Shown piece by piece: positions 1 to 10,576 of a stretch of DNA of 25,053 nt. Origin of the DNA: Actinomycetota bacterium (GTDB lineage: Bacteria > Actinomycetota > Actinomycetes > S36-B12 > UBA5976); contig VGAH01000004.1 in the NCBI GenBank assembly GCA_016870945.1, forward strand, positions 1 through 25,053, read 5' to 3'. Each line of letters begins with the position of its first letter. Positions within the stretch are counted from its first letter, which is position 1. Position numbers and translations under genes: made by a program. The notes under the pieces were generated by a model. It was not told where the DNA came from, made no database searches, and worked only from the letters and a program-made list of their open reading frames with translations.

Positions 1-2
1 GC

Positions 3-1826
3 GAAGTTGATTTCATGCCGGCAGAAGAGATCTCTTACATGGACGTCTCACCGCGCCAGGTTTGGTCGGTCGCCACCGCGATGATCCCGTTCTTAGAGCA
101 CGACGATGCCAACCGTGCCCTGATGGGCGCGAACATGCAGCGCCAGGCAGTGCCTCTGGTGCGAACACAGGCCCCATATGTCGGCACTGGCATCGAGCAC
201 CGCGCCGCATTGGATTCTGGCGACAACGTCGTTGCTAAAGAAGACGGCGAAGTTACTGAGGTTTCTGCTGATCACATAAAGCTACGCATTAGCGACGGCA
301 CTGAAGTGCTTTACCCATTGGCCAAGTTCGTGAGATCGAACCAGGGCACCTCTATTAACCAAAAGCCGCTGGTTAGCGAAGGTCAGTTAGTCAAGGCCGG
401 CGAAGTAATAGCTGACGGCCCGAGCACCGACCGCGGTGAGATCGCCCTTGGTCGCAACTTGTTGGTGGCGTTCATGCCTTGGGAGGGTTTGAACTACGAA
501 GACGCGATCATTCTTTCTCAGCGCTTGGTCGAAGAAGATGTACTTACCTCGATTCACATTGAGAAGCACGAAATTGACGCGCGCGACACCAAGCTGGGGC
601 CAGAAGAAATCACTCGCGACCTACCAAACGTTTCTGAAGAAGTGCTGGCCGACTTAGACGAGCGCGGCATCATTCGAATCGGCGCTGAAGTTCTGCCGGG
701 TGATGTGTTGGTCGGCAAAGTCACCCCTAAGGGTGAAACCGAACTAACTCCTGAAGAGCGTTTGCTGCGTGCGATTTTCGGTGAAAAGTCACGAGAAGTT
801 CGCGACACATCTTTGAAAGTTCCTCACGGCGAAAGCGGCATCGTCATCGGTGTTCGCGTATTTGACATCGAAAACGGCGACGAATTGCCAGCCGGTGTAA
901 ATCAGCAGGTGCGCGTGCACATTGCCCAAAAGCGAAAGATCACTGAAGGTGACAAGTTGGCTGGGCGACACGGCAACAAAGGTGTAATCGCAAAGATTTT
1001 GCCGGTCGAAGACATGCCCTTCTTGGCCGACGGAACACCAGTTGACGTCGTGCTTAACCCTCTCGGTGTGCCAAGCCGAATGAACTTAGGTCAGGTGCTT
1101 GAGACGCACTTGGGCTGGATCGCAGACCAAGGCTGGAAGATCGATGGCGCACCAAAGTGGGCAACGCGATTGGGCGAAGGTCTTCGTGAAGTGCCAGCTG
1201 GCTCGAGATTGGCAACACCGGTTTTCGACGGTGTTCGTGAAGGTGAAATCACCGGACTTCTTGGTTCGACGTTGCCGAACCGTGACGGTGATCGCCTTGT
1301 CGGTGAAAACGGTAAAGCGCGATTGTTCGACGGGCGAACTGGCGAGCCATTCCCTGAGCCGGTGGCAATCGGTTACATGTACATCTTGAAGTTGTTGCAC
1401 TTGGTTGACGACAAGATTCACGCTCGCTCGACTGGCCCGTACAGCATGATCACTCAGCAGCCGTTGGGTGGTAAAGCCCAGTTCGGTGGCCAGCGCTTCG
1501 GTGAGATGGAAGTTTGGGCCCTTGAGGCTTACGGTGCTTCTTACGCGCTGCAAGAGTTATTGACGATCAAGTCTGACGATGTTTTGGGCCGCGTAAAGGT
1601 TTACGAAGCGATCGTTAAGGGCGAGAACATCCCCGAACCGGGAATTCCTGAGTCCTTCAGGGTGTTGGTTAAAGAGATGCAATCACTCGGCTTAAACGTC
1701 GAGGTTCTTTCAAGCGATGGCTCGTCCATTGAGATGAAAGATTCAGACGACGAAGTATTTAGAACAGCCGAAGAACTCGGCATCGACCTGTCACGGCGTG
1801 AGCCGAGCAGCGTCGAGGAAATTTGA
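3..1826 (+). CDS. rpoB: RNA polymerase beta subunit, C-terminal half (5' end outside window)
   Basis: This is the C-terminal 607 residues of the RNA polymerase beta subunit, which forms half of the active-site cleft. The frame is open to the left edge (E-V-D-F-M...), so the internal methionine at 15 is not the start. The conserved block [20 protein letters not shown] is encoded around 90-165. Further on are [13 protein letters not shown] (about 950-990) and the C-terminal clamp segment with [12 protein letters not shown] and [15 protein letters not shown] (about 1410-1510). The rifampicin-resistance region lies upstream of this block in the family and is not in the window. The gene ends with TGA 18 bases before rpoC, the usual rpoBC arrangement. 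Family assignment is certain, and the best remembered matches are actinobacterial RpoB proteins. Confidence 0.98.
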   Translation, partial: EVDFMPAEEISYMDVSPRQVWSVATAMIPFLEHDDANRALMGANMQRQAVPLVRTQAPYVGTGIEHRAALDSGDNVVAKEDGEVTEVSADHIKLRISDGTEVLYPLAKFVRSNQGTSINQKPLVSEGQLVKAGEVIADGPSTDRGEIALGRNLLVAFMPWEGLNYEDAIILSQRLVEEDVLTSIHIEKHEIDARDTKLGPEEITRDLPNVSEEVLADLDERGIIRIGAEVLPGDVLVGKVTPKGETELTPEERLLRAIFGEKSREVRDTSLKVPHGESGIVIGVRVFDIENGDELPAGVNQQVRVHIAQKRKITEGDKLAGRHGNKGVIAKILPVEDMPFLADGTPVDVVLNPLGVPSRMNLGQVLETHLGWIADQGWKIDGAPKWATRLGEGLREVPAGSRLATPVFDGVREGEITGLLGSTLPNRDGDRLVGENGKARLFDGRTGEPFPEPVAIGYMYILKLLHLVDDKIHARSTGPYSMITQQPLGGKAQFGGQRFGEMEVWALEAYGASYALQELLTIKSDDVLGRVKVYEAIVKGENIPEPGIPESFRVLVKEMQSLGLNVEVLSSDGSSIEMKDSDDEVFRTAEELGIDLSRREPSSVEEI

Positions 1827-1844
1827 TCAGGGGGCTTTGGCTAA

Positions 1845-4800
1845 ATGCTTGATGTGAACTACTTCGATCGGTTGCGAATCGGTTTGGCAACAGCTGATGA
1901 CATTCGCACCTGGTCGTACGGTGAAGTAAAGAAGCCTGAGACCATCAACTACCGAACTCTTAAGCCTGAGAAAGATGGTCTTTTCTGCGAGAAGATTTTC
2001 GGGCCCACACGCGATTGGGAGTGCTACTGCGGTAAGTACAAGCGCGTTCGATTCAAGGGAATCATCTGTGAACGCTGTGGGGTAGAGGTCACGCGAGCCA
2101 AAGTTCGTCGCGAGCGCATGGGCCACATCGAGTTGGCAGCCCCCGTCACCCACATTTGGTACTTCAAAGGCGTGCCCAGCCGATTGGGCTATTTGCTCGA
2201 CCTCGCGCCTAAAGATTTAGAGAAGGTCATCTACTTCGCGGCCTACATGATCACGGCGGTTGACGAAGATGCCCGCGCACGCGACCTGCCCGACTTAGAA
2301 GCCGACGTTGCAAACGAGAAGCAAGACATCATCGACCGCGCGAACCAAGACATGCGCGATCGTCAAAAGAAGCTCGAACAAGACGTGGCCGACCTTGAGG
2401 CAAAAGGCGAGCGCTCAGAGATTCGTCGCCGCGTGCGAGAAAGTGGCGAGCGTGAGATCGCCTCTATTCGTAAGCGTGCCGAGCGAGAGATGGACGAGTT
2501 AGATCGCGTATTTGACCGGTTCAAGAACCTGAAAGTCCAAGACCTAGAAGGTGACGATGCCCTGTATCGCAAGATGCGTGATCGTTACGGCGAGTATTTC
2601 GAAGGTGGCATGGGTGCAAGTGCCATCAAGCAGCGCCTCGAAGATTTCGACCTTGAGTCAGAGGCGGTCAAGCTCACCGAAATCGTAAAGACCGGCAAGG
2701 GCCAGAAGAAGGCTCGCGCGCTAAAGCGCTTGAAGGTAGTAAACGCGTTTCGTCACACCACCAACTCGCCGAAAGGCATGGTGCTCGATGCGATACCCGT
2801 TATTCCGCCAGATCTTCGCCCGATGGTGCAACTAGACGGTGGCCGTTTCGCTACCTCAGACCTGAACGACCTTTACCGACGCGTGATCAACCGCAACAAC
2901 CGCTTAAAGCGCCTGATGGATCTTGGTGCCCCTGAGATCATCATCAACAACGAGCGCCGCATGTTGCAAGAATCAGTTGACGCGTTGTTCGACAACGGAC
3001 GTCGTGGCCGACCCGTAACTGGCCCGGGTAACCGACCTTTGAAGTCGCTTTCAGACATGCTCAAAGGCAAGCAAGGGCGGTTCCGCCAGAACCTTTTGGG
3101 TAAGCGAGTCGACTACTCGGGGCGTTCGGTCATCGTTATCGGCCCTCAGCTGAAGTTGCACCAGTGTGGGTTGCCCAAGCAGATGGCGTTGGAGCTGTTC
3201 AAGCCATTCGTGATGAAGCGATTGGTTGACTTAAACCACGCACAAAACATCAAGTCTGCAAAGCGCATGGTCGAGCGCTCACGCCCAGTGGTGTGGGACG
3301 TACTTGAAGAAGTCATCACCGAGCACCCGGTCTTACTAAACCGCGCCCCAACACTTCACCGCTTGGGTATTCAAGCTTTCGAACCAGTTTTGATCGAAGG
3401 TAAAGCCATTCAGATCCACCCGCTTGTTTGCACGGCGTTTAACGCAGACTTCGACGGTGACCAGATGGCCGTTCACGTGCCACTTTCTGCTGAAGCACAA
3501 GCCGAAGCAAGAATCTTGATGCTTTCGAGCAACAACATTTTGAGCCCGGCAAGTGGCAGGCCCATTACCACGCCAACTCAAGACATGGTGTTAGGCATTT
3601 ATTACTTGACGGGTGAAACCAACGGCGCCAAAGGCGAGGGCAACGTCTACGGAAACGTCGGCGAAGCGCTCATGGCTTATGACGCCGGCGCTCTCGATGT
3701 GCAAGCCAAGATCAAATTGCGCTTGAAGGACATCGAGCCCCCAACGGGTTGGGTAGTACCTAAGGGTTGGGATTCAGGCGACCCGCTAGTACTCGAGACC
3801 ACCCTTGGTCGCGCGCTACTTAATGAGGCGTTGCCGGCCGACTTCGCTTACGTAAACCGCGAACTCGACAAAAAGGGTCTTGGCGCAGTCGTTAACGAAT
3901 TAGCTGACCGTTACCCGAAGAACGTGGTTGCTCAAACACTCGATGCTCTTAAAGACCTTGGGTTCCACTGGGCTACTCGCTCAGGTGTGACGATTTCTAT
4001 CGAAGACGTTGTGACCCCGTCCAACAAAGAAGACTTCTTGCGCAAGGCAGAAGAGTCAGCCGAGAAAGTGCAGCGCAATTACGACCGAGGCACCATTTCT
4101 GAGGCCGAGCGTCGCCAAGAGCTGATCGAAATCTGGACTAACACCACCGAAGACGTCTCGAAGGCAATGGAAGACAACTTCACTAAAGAGAACCCGCTAT
4201 ATGTAATGGCGAACTCGGGTGCTCGAGGCAACTTGATGCAGATGCGTCAGTTGGGCGGAATGCGTGGTCTCGTCTCGAACCCAAAGGGCGAAATCATCGC
4301 GCGACCGATCAAATCGAACTTCCGCGAAGGCCTTTCAGTTTTGGAGTACTTCATCTCAACCCACGGTGCCCGCAAAGGTTTGGCAGACACCGCACTTCGA
4401 ACTGCAGACTCTGGCTACTTGACGAGGCGCCTAGTTGACGTTTCGCAAGACGTAATCGTTCGCGACCAAGACTGTGGTACCGATCGCGGCCTCGTCAAGG
4501 TAATCGGTGTCAAGGGCGCAGACGGCAAGATGAGTGTTCACGACCACGCTGAGACCTCTACTTCGTCTCGCATGTTGGCTGAAGACGTTGTGGTTGGCGG
4601 CAAGACTTTGGCCAAGACTGGCGAAGAGTTGACGATGGCTCGAATCGAAGATTTGGTTGCCCAGGGTGCCACTGAAGTTCGCGCACGATCTGTCTTTACC
4701 TGTGACAGCAAATATGGGGTTTGCGCGATGTGTTACGGCCGCTCGATGGCATCTGGCCGCTTGGTAGATGTTGGCGAAGCCGTCGGAATCATCGCAGCAC

Positions 4801-5723
4801 AGTCAATCGGTGAACCAGGAACTCAGTTGACGATGCGCACCTTCCACACCGGTGGTGTGGCTGGCGCAGACGACATCACTCACGGTTTGCCCCGTGTGGT
4901 GGAACTTTTCGAGGCTCGTACTCCAAAAGGTGTGGCACCGATTGCAGACGCCACTGGTGTAGTCAAGATCGAAGAGACTGACAAAGGCCGCGTAATCGTT
5001 GTGGTGCCAGACGATAAATCCGAAGAGATTGAATACCCGCTACACCGACGTGCTCGACTTTTGGTCGAAGATGGTCAACGAGTTGAGGTTGGCCAACAGT
5101 TAACCGTTGGTGCCGTCGACCCGAAGCAGATCTTGCGTGTTCTTGGTCAGCGACAAGCCCAAGACCACTTGATCAACGAAGTACAAGAGGTCTATCGCTC
5201 ACAGGGTGTGTCAATCAACGACAAGCACATCGAACTGATCATTCGTCAGATGCTCAAGCGCGTCACCATCATCGAAGGTGGCGACACCACGCTGCTGGCT
5301 GGTGAGCTGGTCGAGAGAGCTGCATTCGAAGACGCGAACCGCGCGGCGGTGGCAGAGGGCAAGCGACCGGCATCTGGGCGACCTGAATTGATGGGTATCA
5401 CCAAGGCTTCGTTGGCAACCGAGTCGTGGTTGTCGGCGGCGTCCTTCCAAGAGACCACCCGAGTTTTGACCGAAGCCGCCCTTTTGGCTAAGTCGGATTC
5501 CCTGCGAGGCTTGAAAGAAAACGTCATCATCGGCAAGTTGATCCCTGCTGGTACGGGGCTTGACGTCTACCGAAATGTCGAAGTTGAACCGACCGAAGAG
5601 GCAAAAGCTGCTGTCTATGCGGCCTTCGACGCTCAAGATTCTGTCGACTACACCTCATTTGGGCAGTCCTCGGGTGAGGCTGTTCGCCTTGAGGAATATG
5701 ACGTGGGCGGCTACGGCCGGTAA
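1845..5723 (+). CDS. rpoC: RNA polymerase beta' subunit
   Basis: This is the 1292-residue beta' subunit, which carries the catalytic Mg2+ and forms the clamp. The N-terminal zinc site is C60, C62, C75 and C78. A charged, coiled-coil-like segment spans about residues 150-235. The active-site loop NADFDGDQM starts at N533, with Mg-binding D535, D537 and D539. The second zinc site is C877, C953, C960 and C963. The trigger-loop segment MRTFH is at 997-1001, with H1001 matching the conserved trigger-loop histidine. Length and the absence of large lineage insertions fit actinobacterial RpoC. The ATG is preceded by an AGGGGG Shine-Dalgarno sequence at 1829-1834, just after the rpoB stop. No frameshift or missing catalytic residue was seen. 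Confidence 0.99.
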   Translation: MLDVNYFDRLRIGLATADDIRTWSYGEVKKPETINYRTLKPEKDGLFCEKIFGPTRDWECYCGKYKRVRFKGIICERCGVEVTRAKVRRERMGHIELAAPVTHIWYFKGVPSRLGYLLDLAPKDLEKVIYFAAYMITAVDEDARARDLPDLEADVANEKQDIIDRANQDMRDRQKKLEQDVADLEAKGERSEIRRRVRESGEREIASIRKRAEREMDELDRVFDRFKNLKVQDLEGDDALYRKMRDRYGEYFEGGMGASAIKQRLEDFDLESEAVKLTEIVKTGKGQKKARALKRLKVVNAFRHTTNSPKGMVLDAIPVIPPDLRPMVQLDGGRFATSDLNDLYRRVINRNNRLKRLMDLGAPEIIINNERRMLQESVDALFDNGRRGRPVTGPGNRPLKSLSDMLKGKQGRFRQNLLGKRVDYSGRSVIVIGPQLKLHQCGLPKQMALELFKPFVMKRLVDLNHAQNIKSAKRMVERSRPVVWDVLEEVITEHPVLLNRAPTLHRLGIQAFEPVLIEGKAIQIHPLVCTAFNADFDGDQMAVHVPLSAEAQAEARILMLSSNNILSPASGRPITTPTQDMVLGIYYLTGETNGAKGEGNVYGNVGEALMAYDAGALDVQAKIKLRLKDIEPPTGWVVPKGWDSGDPLVLETTLGRALLNEALPADFAYVNRELDKKGLGAVVNELADRYPKNVVAQTLDALKDLGFHWATRSGVTISIEDVVTPSNKEDFLRKAEESAEKVQRNYDRGTISEAERRQELIEIWTNTTEDVSKAMEDNFTKENPLYVMANSGARGNLMQMRQLGGMRGLVSNPKGEIIARPIKSNFREGLSVLEYFISTHGARKGLADTALRTADSGYLTRRLVDVSQDVIVRDQDCGTDRGLVKVIGVKGADGKMSVHDHAETSTSSRMLAEDVVVGGKTLAKTGEELTMARIEDLVAQGATEVRARSVFTCDSKYGVCAMCYGRSMASGRLVDVGEAVGIIAAQSIGEPGTQLTMRTFHTGGVAGADDITHGLPRVVELFEARTPKGVAPIADATGVVKIEETDKGRVIVVVPDDKSEEIEYPLHRRARLLVEDGQRVEVGQQLTVGAVDPKQILRVLGQRQAQDHLINEVQEVYRSQGVSINDKHIELIIRQMLKRVTIIEGGDTTLLAGELVERAAFEDANRAAVAEGKRPASGRPELMGITKASLATESWLSAASFQETTRVLTEAALLAKSDSLRGLKENVIIGKLIPAGTGLDVYRNVEVEPTEEAKAAVYAAFDAQDSVDYTSFGQSSGEAVRLEEYDVGGYGR

Positions 5724-5730
5724 CGGCCAA

Positions 5731-5806
5731 CGACCCCGAGTTAGCAGCCTTTGAGCCCTACTTGTAGCCTTTGGGCTTGAAAACCTCGAGGTAGTCCTCG
5801 GGGTCG
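5731..5806 (+). promoter_or_regulatory. Nested stem structure downstream of rpoC
   Basis: The outer stem CGACCCCGAG / CTCGGGGTCG is perfect over 10 bp and encloses 56 bases. Inside are an arm at 5750-5758/5773-5781 and the palindrome ACCTCGAGGT at 5783-5792. Together they could fold as a closed multi-arm RNA. No run of T follows, so it is not a classical intrinsic terminator. It could be a transcript end, an RNA-processing site or a leader element. Confidence 0.45.
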
Positions 5807-5843
5807 GTGCTTTGGCGCCGTCTCATCCCTGATGTGTGACGCA

Positions 5844-5863
5844 CCCGTCCACGTGTGGGCGGG
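5844..5863 (+). promoter_or_regulatory. Hairpin in the rpsL leader
   Basis: The arms 5844-5851 and 5856-5863 pair over 8 bp (one G-U) around a CGTG loop. The stem is very GC-rich and has no T-run after it. A second hairpin follows closely: CCGACC at 5876-5881 with GGTCGG at 5887-5892. These may be a U-less terminator, an attenuator or a leader structure; the sequence alone does not decide. Confidence 0.4.
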
Positions 5864-5940
5864 GCAGCGACACGCCCGACCGCGTGGGTCGGCCAAAGGG
5901 TTGAGAAAGCCAACGAACACAACAACTTACGACTTAGAAA

Positions 5941-5948
5941 AGAAGGAG
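5941..5948 (+). promoter_or_regulatory. Shine-Dalgarno site fixing the rpsL GTG start
   Basis: AGAAGGAG sits 8 bases before the GTG at 5957. It selects this start over the in-frame GTG at 5855, which would add a 34-residue extension unknown in the S12 family. Confidence 0.85.
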
Positions 5949-5956
5949 TAACGCGC

Positions 5957-6331
5957 GTGCCGACCATTCAGCAGCTAGTGCGTAAGGGGCGCAAGACCAA
6001 GAAAGCAAAGGTCAAGACCCCGGCACTAAAAGGTGGCCCGCAGCGTCGTGGTGTTTGTACTCGTGTTTACACGACGACGCCAAAGAAGCCGAACTCTGCA
6101 TTGCGCAAAGTGGCACGCGTGCGATTGACCTCGGGTGTTGAGGTAACCGCGTACATCCCTGGTGTCGGCCACAACTTGCAAGAACACTCGATGGTTTTGG
6201 TTCGTGGCGGTCGTGTCAAGGACTTGCCAGGTGTTCGCTACAAGATCGTGCGTGGCTCGCTAGATACCCAAGGTGTGAAGGGCCGTAAGCAAAGCCGCAG
6301 CCGTTATGGCGCGAAGAAAGAAAAGTCATAA
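5957..6331 (+). CDS. rpsL: 30S ribosomal protein S12
   Basis: S12 lies at the decoding centre of the 30S subunit and controls codon-anticodon fidelity. The product is 124 residues, the usual family length, starting [12 protein letters not shown] from a GTG codon. K43 (in [12 protein letters not shown]) and K88 (in [10 protein letters not shown]) are both present. These are the classical streptomycin-resistance positions, so the gene has the wild-type, sensitive-type residues there. D89, the beta-methylthiolation site in some bacteria, is also kept. It is the first gene of the str operon, and its TAA stop is directly followed by the rpsG ATG, implying coupled translation. Confidence 0.98.
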   Translation: MPTIQQLVRKGRKTKKAKVKTPALKGGPQRRGVCTRVYTTTPKKPNSALRKVARVRLTSGVEVTAYIPGVGHNLQEHSMVLVRGGRVKDLPGVRYKIVRGSLDTQGVKGRKQSRSRYGAKKEKS

Positions 6332-6802
6332 ATGCCCCGCAAAGGCCCAGTCGAGAGAAAACCGACTACCCCAGACCCTGTTTATCAATCACAACTAGTA
6401 ACCCAATTGATCAACAAAGTTTTGCAGCGTGGCAAGAAGTCACACGCAGAGTCAATCGTTTATGGCGCCCTTGAAGTGACCAGAACCAAGACGGGAACTG
6501 ACCCGATCGCGACGCTAAAGCGTGCTTTAGAAAACGTGCGACCAACTTTGGAAGTTAGAAGTCGTCGTGTCGGTGGTGCTACCTATCAGGTGCCGGTAGA
6601 AGTGAAGTCAGCTCGCGCTAACACCTTGGCCATGCGTTGGTTGGTCGAGTATTCGCGCGAGCGTCGTGAGCAAGACATGGTTCAGCGTTTGGCGAATGAA
6701 TTGCTTGATGCTTCAAATGGTTTAGGAGCAAGTGTCAAGAAGCGCGAAGACACCCACAAGATGGCCGAAGCCAATAAGGCCTTCGCGCACTACCGCTGGT
6801 AA
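6332..6802 (+). CDS. rpsG: 30S ribosomal protein S7
   Basis: S7 binds the 3' major domain of 16S rRNA, nucleates assembly of the 30S head and contacts the E-site tRNA. The product has 156 residues, starting [11 protein letters not shown], and contains the signature segments [14 protein letters not shown] and [12 protein letters not shown]. It begins on the base after the rpsL stop, with a purine-rich AGAAAGAAAAG stretch in the rpsL end serving as a weak ribosome site. In E. coli S7 represses its own operon by binding the rpsL-rpsG junction. No room for that long junction exists here, so that control is unlikely in the same form. Confidence 0.98.
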   Translation: MPRKGPVERKPTTPDPVYQSQLVTQLINKVLQRGKKSHAESIVYGALEVTRTKTGTDPIATLKRALENVRPTLEVRSRRVGGATYQVPVEVKSARANTLAMRWLVEYSRERREQDMVQRLANELLDASNGLGASVKKREDTHKMAEANKAFAHYRW

Positions 6803-6819
6803 TTAAGGAAACTTAAAAA

Positions 6820-8919
6820 ATGACCGTGATGACTGACAGAGACCTCGAGAAGGTTCGAAACATCGGCATCATGGCTCATATTGACGCCGGTAAGACGACC
6901 ACGACCGAGCGCATTCTGTTTTACACAGGTATCAACTACAAGATCGGCGAAGTTCACGAGGGCACGGCCACCATGGACTGGATGCCCCAAGAACAAGAGC
7001 GTGGCATCACCATTACTTCTGCCGCAACGACTTGCACGTGGGACGACTACACCATCAACATCATCGACACCCCTGGCCACGTTGACTTTACGGTTGAAGT
7101 CGAGCGCTCGTTGCGAGTACTCGACGGTGCGGTCGCTGTATTTGATGGTGTCGCAGGGGTTGAGCCCCAGTCAGAGACTGTTTGGCGACAAGCTGATCGC
7201 TATCGAGTGCCGCGTATTTGCTTCGTCAACAAACTTGATCGTCTCGGCGCAGTGTTTCAGCGCACCGTGGACATGCTGGTTGATCGCCTAAATGCGACAC
7301 CCCTCGTCCTGCAATTGCCAATCGGTGTCGAAGCAGACTTTCGCGGCGTAGTCGACCTAGTTGGTATGCGTGCCTTGGTCTGGCACACCGAAGGCATGGG
7401 CGATGAGTACACCGTCGAAGAGATTCCAGCCGACATGAAAGACGAAGTGCAGGCAGCCCGCGAGAAGTTCATAGAGACCTTGGCCGAGAACGACGACCAC
7501 ATCATGGAGCTTTACCTAGAAGGCAAGACCCCGTCCGAAGAAGAATTGATTGCAGCTATTCGTCGCGCAACTGTTACGTTCAAGGTCGTACCCGTTCTTT
7601 GCGGTTCGGCATTTAAGAACAAGGGTGTGCAGCCGATGTTGGACGCGGTCGTTCGCTACCTGCCATCACCCCTAGACATTGGCGAAATCGAAGGCATGGA
7701 GGTCGGCAACGAAGAGGTAAAGGTCAACCGAGCCCCTGACGAGCGCGAACCGTTCTCAGCCTTGGCGTTCAAAATCATGAGCGACCCGCATTTGGGCAAG
7801 CTCACCTACATTCGAATTTATTCGGGCACGCTCGAGGCCGGGACCTCGGTGTTAAACAGCACCAAAGACCGCAAAGAACGAATCGGAAAGATCTATCAGA
7901 TGCACGCGAATAAGCGTGAAGAGCGCGACAGCGCCTCTGCGGGCCAAATCGTTGCAGTCATGGGTCTTAAAGACACCACTACCGGTGACACCTTGAGTGA
8001 CTCGGACAAGCCAATCGTTTTGGAATCGATGAACTTCCCAGACCCAGTTATTTCGGTGGCAATCGAGCCCAAGACCAAGGGTGACCAAGACAAGCTCGGC
8101 ACCGCGATTCAGCGTTTGGCCGAAGAAGACCCGACCTTCACCGTGCGATCTGACGAAGAGACCGGGCAAACGATCATCGCAGGCATGGGTGAGTTGCACC
8201 TGGAAGTACTTGTCGATCGCATGCGTCGTGAATTCAAAGTCGAGGCAAACGTGGGTAAGCCACAGGTTGCTTACCGAGAGACCATCACCAAGCCCGCACT
8301 CAAGATCGACTACACCCACAAGAAACAAACTGGTGGCGCTGGTCAGTTCGCTCGCGTGAACATCGACCTTGAGCCCACTCGTGGCACCGACAAACCAGGT
8401 TATGAATTCGTCAACAAGATCACCGGTGGTCGAATCCCACGTGAGTACATCCCATCGGTTGATGCGGGGGCTAGAGAAGCGATGGTGACGGGTGTCTTGG
8501 CTGGATACCCGATGGTGGACATGCGCCTTACCTTGCAAGACGGTGCTTATCACGACGTTGACTCATCTGAACTCGCCTTCAAGATTGCGGGTTCGATGGC
8601 ATTCAAAGAAGCTGCTCGCAAGGCACACCCGATCTTGCTTGAGCCTGTTATGGCAGTAGAAGTGGTGACACCTGAAGACTTCATGGGCGACGTGATCGGT
8701 GACATCAACTCACGTCGCGGACAGATCCAAGCGATGGACGAGCGCGCTGGTGCTCGAGTCGTTACAGCGTTAGTTCCCCTCTCTGAAATGTTCGGCTACG
8801 TAGGCGATCTACGCAGCCGAACACAAGGTAGGGCGAGCTACACGATGCAGTTCAACTCTTACGCGCAGGTCCCTGAGGCCGTCGCGAAAGAGATCGTCGC
8901 CAAGGCGAGGGGCGAATGA
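6820..8919 (+). CDS. fusA: Elongation factor G
   Basis: EF-G is the GTPase that drives ribosomal translocation and, with RRF, recycling. The product is 699 residues. The GTP-binding motifs are the P-loop AHIDAGKT (19-26), RGIT with T64, DTPGH (83-87, catalytic H87), NKLD (137-140) and GSAF. They are followed by the domain II-V segments (for example [14 protein letters not shown] and [12 protein letters not shown]). The ATG has a TAAGGAAA site at 6804-6811; the next in-frame ATG (residue 4) is also possible. One minor oddity is LGAVF after NKLD, where a polar or acidic residue is more usual at position 145. It sits in the normal place between rpsG and tuf. Confidence 0.98.
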   Translation: MTVMTDRDLEKVRNIGIMAHIDAGKTTTTERILFYTGINYKIGEVHEGTATMDWMPQEQERGITITSAATTCTWDDYTINIIDTPGHVDFTVEVERSLRVLDGAVAVFDGVAGVEPQSETVWRQADRYRVPRICFVNKLDRLGAVFQRTVDMLVDRLNATPLVLQLPIGVEADFRGVVDLVGMRALVWHTEGMGDEYTVEEIPADMKDEVQAAREKFIETLAENDDHIMELYLEGKTPSEEELIAAIRRATVTFKVVPVLCGSAFKNKGVQPMLDAVVRYLPSPLDIGEIEGMEVGNEEVKVNRAPDEREPFSALAFKIMSDPHLGKLTYIRIYSGTLEAGTSVLNSTKDRKERIGKIYQMHANKREERDSASAGQIVAVMGLKDTTTGDTLSDSDKPIVLESMNFPDPVISVAIEPKTKGDQDKLGTAIQRLAEEDPTFTVRSDEETGQTIIAGMGELHLEVLVDRMRREFKVEANVGKPQVAYRETITKPALKIDYTHKKQTGGAGQFARVNIDLEPTRGTDKPGYEFVNKITGGRIPREYIPSVDAGAREAMVTGVLAGYPMVDMRLTLQDGAYHDVDSSELAFKIAGSMAFKEAARKAHPILLEPVMAVEVVTPEDFMGDVIGDINSRRGQIQAMDERAGARVVTALVPLSEMFGYVGDLRSRTQGRASYTMQFNSYAQVPEAVAKEIVAKARGE

Positions 8920-8961
8920 CCCCCAGCGGCAGCACAACGAAAGTGCACCAATCCGGAGCAC

Positions 8962-8969
8962 AAGGAGGA
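8962..8969 (+). promoter_or_regulatory. Strong Shine-Dalgarno site for tuf
   Basis: AAGGAGGA is close to a perfect anti-16S match, and its GGAGG core ends 8 bases before the GTG start at 8977. It fixes the non-ATG start of what is normally among the most abundant cell proteins. Confidence 0.88.
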
Positions 8970-8976
8970 CAACAAA

Positions 8977-10170
8977 GTGGCTAAGGAGAAGTTCGAGCGC
9001 ACCAAGCCGCACGTCAACATCGGAACCATTGGTCACATCGACCATGGCAAGACGACTCTGACCGCGGCGATAACCAAGGTGCTTCACGACCGGGACCCAA
9101 AGGGCAACCCGTTCACGCCTTTCGACCAGATCGACAAGGCACCAGAAGAGCGCGAGCGTGGAATCACGATTTCGATTGCTCACGTTGAGTACCAGACCGA
9201 GAAGCGTCACTACGCGCACGTCGATTGCCCGGGTCACGCTGACTACATCAAGAACATGATCACTGGTGCCGCCCAGATGGACGGTGCGATCTTGGTAGTA
9301 GCAGCAACCGATGGCCCGATGCCGCAGACCAAAGAGCACGTGCTCTTGGCCAAGCAGGTCGGTGTGCCAGCGATCGTGGTCGCGTTGAACAAGGTCGACA
9401 TGGTGGACGACCCAGAAATCCTCGAGCTCGTTGAGGTGGAAGTCCGCGAATTGCTCAACAAATACGAGTTCCCGGGCGATGACATCCCAGTAGTGAAGGT
9501 GGCAGCGCTGCCGGCACTAGAGGGCGACCAGAAGTGGGGCGACGCGATCGCAGAGCTAATGACTGCAGTCGACGATTCGATTCCAACGCCAGTGCGTGAG
9601 ATTGATAAGCCGTTCTTGATGCCAATCGAAGACGTCTTCACGATCACCGGCCGAGGCACGGTTGTCACCGGGCGTATCGAGCGTGGAATCGTCAAGGTCA
9701 ATGAAGAAGTCGAGCTAGTGGGTATTCGCCCAGACAAGCAGACCTCGACAGTGACTGGCGTCGAAATGTTCCGCAAGTTGCTTGACGAAGGTCAAGCCGG
9801 CGAGAACGTCGGTGTCTTGCTTCGTGGTACCAAGCGAGAAGACGTCGAGCGCGGCATGGTGTTGGTAAAGCCAGGTAGCACCACCCCGCACACCGAGTTC
9901 GAAGCTCAGGTTTACATCTTGAGCAAAGACGAAGGTGGACGTCACACCCCGTTCTTCAACAACTACCGCCCGCAGTTCTACTTCCGTACTACGGACGTAA
10001 CAGGCGTGGTGGAACTTCCAGGTGGCACCGAGATGGTGATGCCAGGGGACAACACTTCGATGAAGGTCGAATTGATTCAGCCAATCGCGATGGAAGAAGG
10101 CCTGCGTTTCGCTATTCGCGAAGGCGGCCGAACCGTCGGTGCAGGCCGAGTAACCAAGATCCTCAAGTAA
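8977..10170 (+). CDS. tuf: Elongation factor Tu
   Basis: EF-Tu delivers aminoacyl-tRNA to the ribosomal A site. The product is 397 residues, a normal length, starting [20 protein letters not shown] from GTG. The G domain has P-loop GHIDHGKT (19-26), RGIT with T64, DCPGH (83-87, H87) and NKVD (138-141). The G5 motif, usually SAL followed by K, here reads A176-A177-L178-P179, so the guanine-contacting serine is replaced by alanine. Domains II and III look ordinary, ending [15 protein letters not shown]. It is the last gene of the str operon and is followed by a strong hairpin before rpsJ. Identity is certain; only the G5 change is unusual. Confidence 0.98.
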   Translation: MAKEKFERTKPHVNIGTIGHIDHGKTTLTAAITKVLHDRDPKGNPFTPFDQIDKAPEERERGITISIAHVEYQTEKRHYAHVDCPGHADYIKNMITGAAQMDGAILVVAATDGPMPQTKEHVLLAKQVGVPAIVVALNKVDMVDDPEILELVEVEVRELLNKYEFPGDDIPVVKVAALPALEGDQKWGDAIAELMTAVDDSIPTPVREIDKPFLMPIEDVFTITGRGTVVTGRIERGIVKVNEEVELVGIRPDKQTSTVTGVEMFRKLLDEGQAGENVGVLLRGTKREDVERGMVLVKPGSTTPHTEFEAQVYILSKDEGGRHTPFFNNYRPQFYFRTTDVTGVVELPGGTEMVMPGDNTSMKVELIQPIAMEEGLRFAIREGGRTVGAGRVTKILK

Positions 10171-10184
10171 GAAAAACGCTCTAG

Positions 10185-10218
10185 CGGTGAGGCGCCTGTC
10201 AACACAGGCGCCTCACCG
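10185..10218 (+). terminator. Perfect 15-bp hairpin between tuf and rpsJ
   Basis: Arms at 10185-10199 and 10204-10218 are fully complementary around a CAAC loop. Both flanks are A-rich (GAAAAACGC before, AAAAAGCAAAAACC after), so the + strand RNA has no U-tract behind the stem. It is therefore either a U-less terminator or attenuator between the str and S10 operons, or a 3'-end stabiliser of the abundant tuf message. On the minus strand a T-run lies 8 bases past the stem, but no minus-strand gene needs it. Confidence 0.7.
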
Positions 10219-10254
10219 AAAAAGCAAAAACCAAAAGAAGGGGGGTAACGGCAA

Positions 10255-10563
10255 ATGTCAGGTCAGAAGATTCGCATTCGTCTGAAGGCCTATGACCACG
10301 AGGTAATTGACACCTCGGCACGCAAGATCGTCGACACCGTTACCCGAACCGGTGCGAAGGTGGCTGGCCCGGTGCCGTTGCCGACCGAGAAGAACGTTTA
10401 CGTAGTTATTCGTTCACCTCACAAGCACAAAGACAGTCGAGAGCAATTCGAGATGCGAACCCACAAACGCTTGATTGACATTCTTGACCCGACACCTAAG
10501 ACAGTTGACAGCCTTATGCGCCTAGATCTACCTGCTGGCGTCGATATCGAGATCAAGCTCTAA
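10255..10563 (+). CDS. rpsJ: 30S ribosomal protein S10 (NusE)
   Basis: S10 is a 30S head protein and, as NusE, links NusG and the antitermination complex to the ribosome. The product is 102 residues, starting [19 protein letters not shown], with the conserved segments [19 protein letters not shown] and the C-terminal [11 protein letters not shown]. The ATG follows an AGAAGGGGGG site at 10236-10245. It opens the S10 operon right after the tuf hairpin. No clear promoter was found between hairpin and gene, so expression may depend on read-through from tuf. Confidence 0.98.
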   Translation: MSGQKIRIRLKAYDHEVIDTSARKIVDTVTRTGAKVAGPVPLPTEKNVYVVIRSPHKHKDSREQFEMRTHKRLIDILDPTPKTVDSLMRLDLPAGVDIEIKL

Positions 10564-10576
10564 GGCCTACATAGAT

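Larger units (their letters stand above)
5724..5956 (+). promoter_or_regulatory. Structured spacer between rpoC and rpsL (str operon leader)
   Basis: This is the longest non-coding stretch in the window. It contains a perfect 10-bp inverted repeat (5731-5740 with 5797-5806). Nested inside is a 9-pair arm (5750-5758 with 5773-5781, two G-U pairs). There is also a short direct repeat (AGCCTTTGAGC at 5746 and AGCCTTTGGGC at 5766). Two more hairpins follow before the rpsL ribosome site. In many bacteria this position holds the end of the rpoBC message and the str operon promoter. I see no convincing -35/-10 pair and no U-tract terminator, so whether it terminates, attenuates or starts transcription is inference. 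Confidence 0.5.

Noticed and set aside
1086..1553. Minus-strand open frame of 155 codons opposite rpoB
   Set aside because: It is a shadow of the rpoB reading frame without a ribosome site or known motif.
5901..5935. TTGAGA as a -35 box for the str operon
   Set aside because: No TAnnnT-type -10 lies 16-18 bases downstream, so a promoter call is not supported.
5855..5956. Upstream in-frame GTG extending S12 by 34 residues
   Set aside because: S12 is uniformly about 124 residues, and a good Shine-Dalgarno sequence sits before the GTG at 5957.
5758..5967. Minus-strand open frame of 69 codons filling the rpoC-rpsL spacer, ending in a protein-like DPEDYLEVFKPKGYK
   Set aside because: It would overlap the rpsL start, resembles no family I know, and its C-terminal part coincides with the inverted repeats. 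Conservation in relatives would be needed to revive it.
7852..8553. Minus-strand open frame of 233 codons opposite fusA
   Set aside because: It lies wholly within fusA, has no recognisable domain, and follows from fusA codon bias on the opposite strand.
8809..9776. Two minus-strand open frames (176 and 177 codons) opposite the fusA end and tuf
   Set aside because: Both are antisense to conserved, certain genes, and their products are low-complexity (Ser/Thr/Ile or Val/Leu/Arg rich) with no family resemblance.
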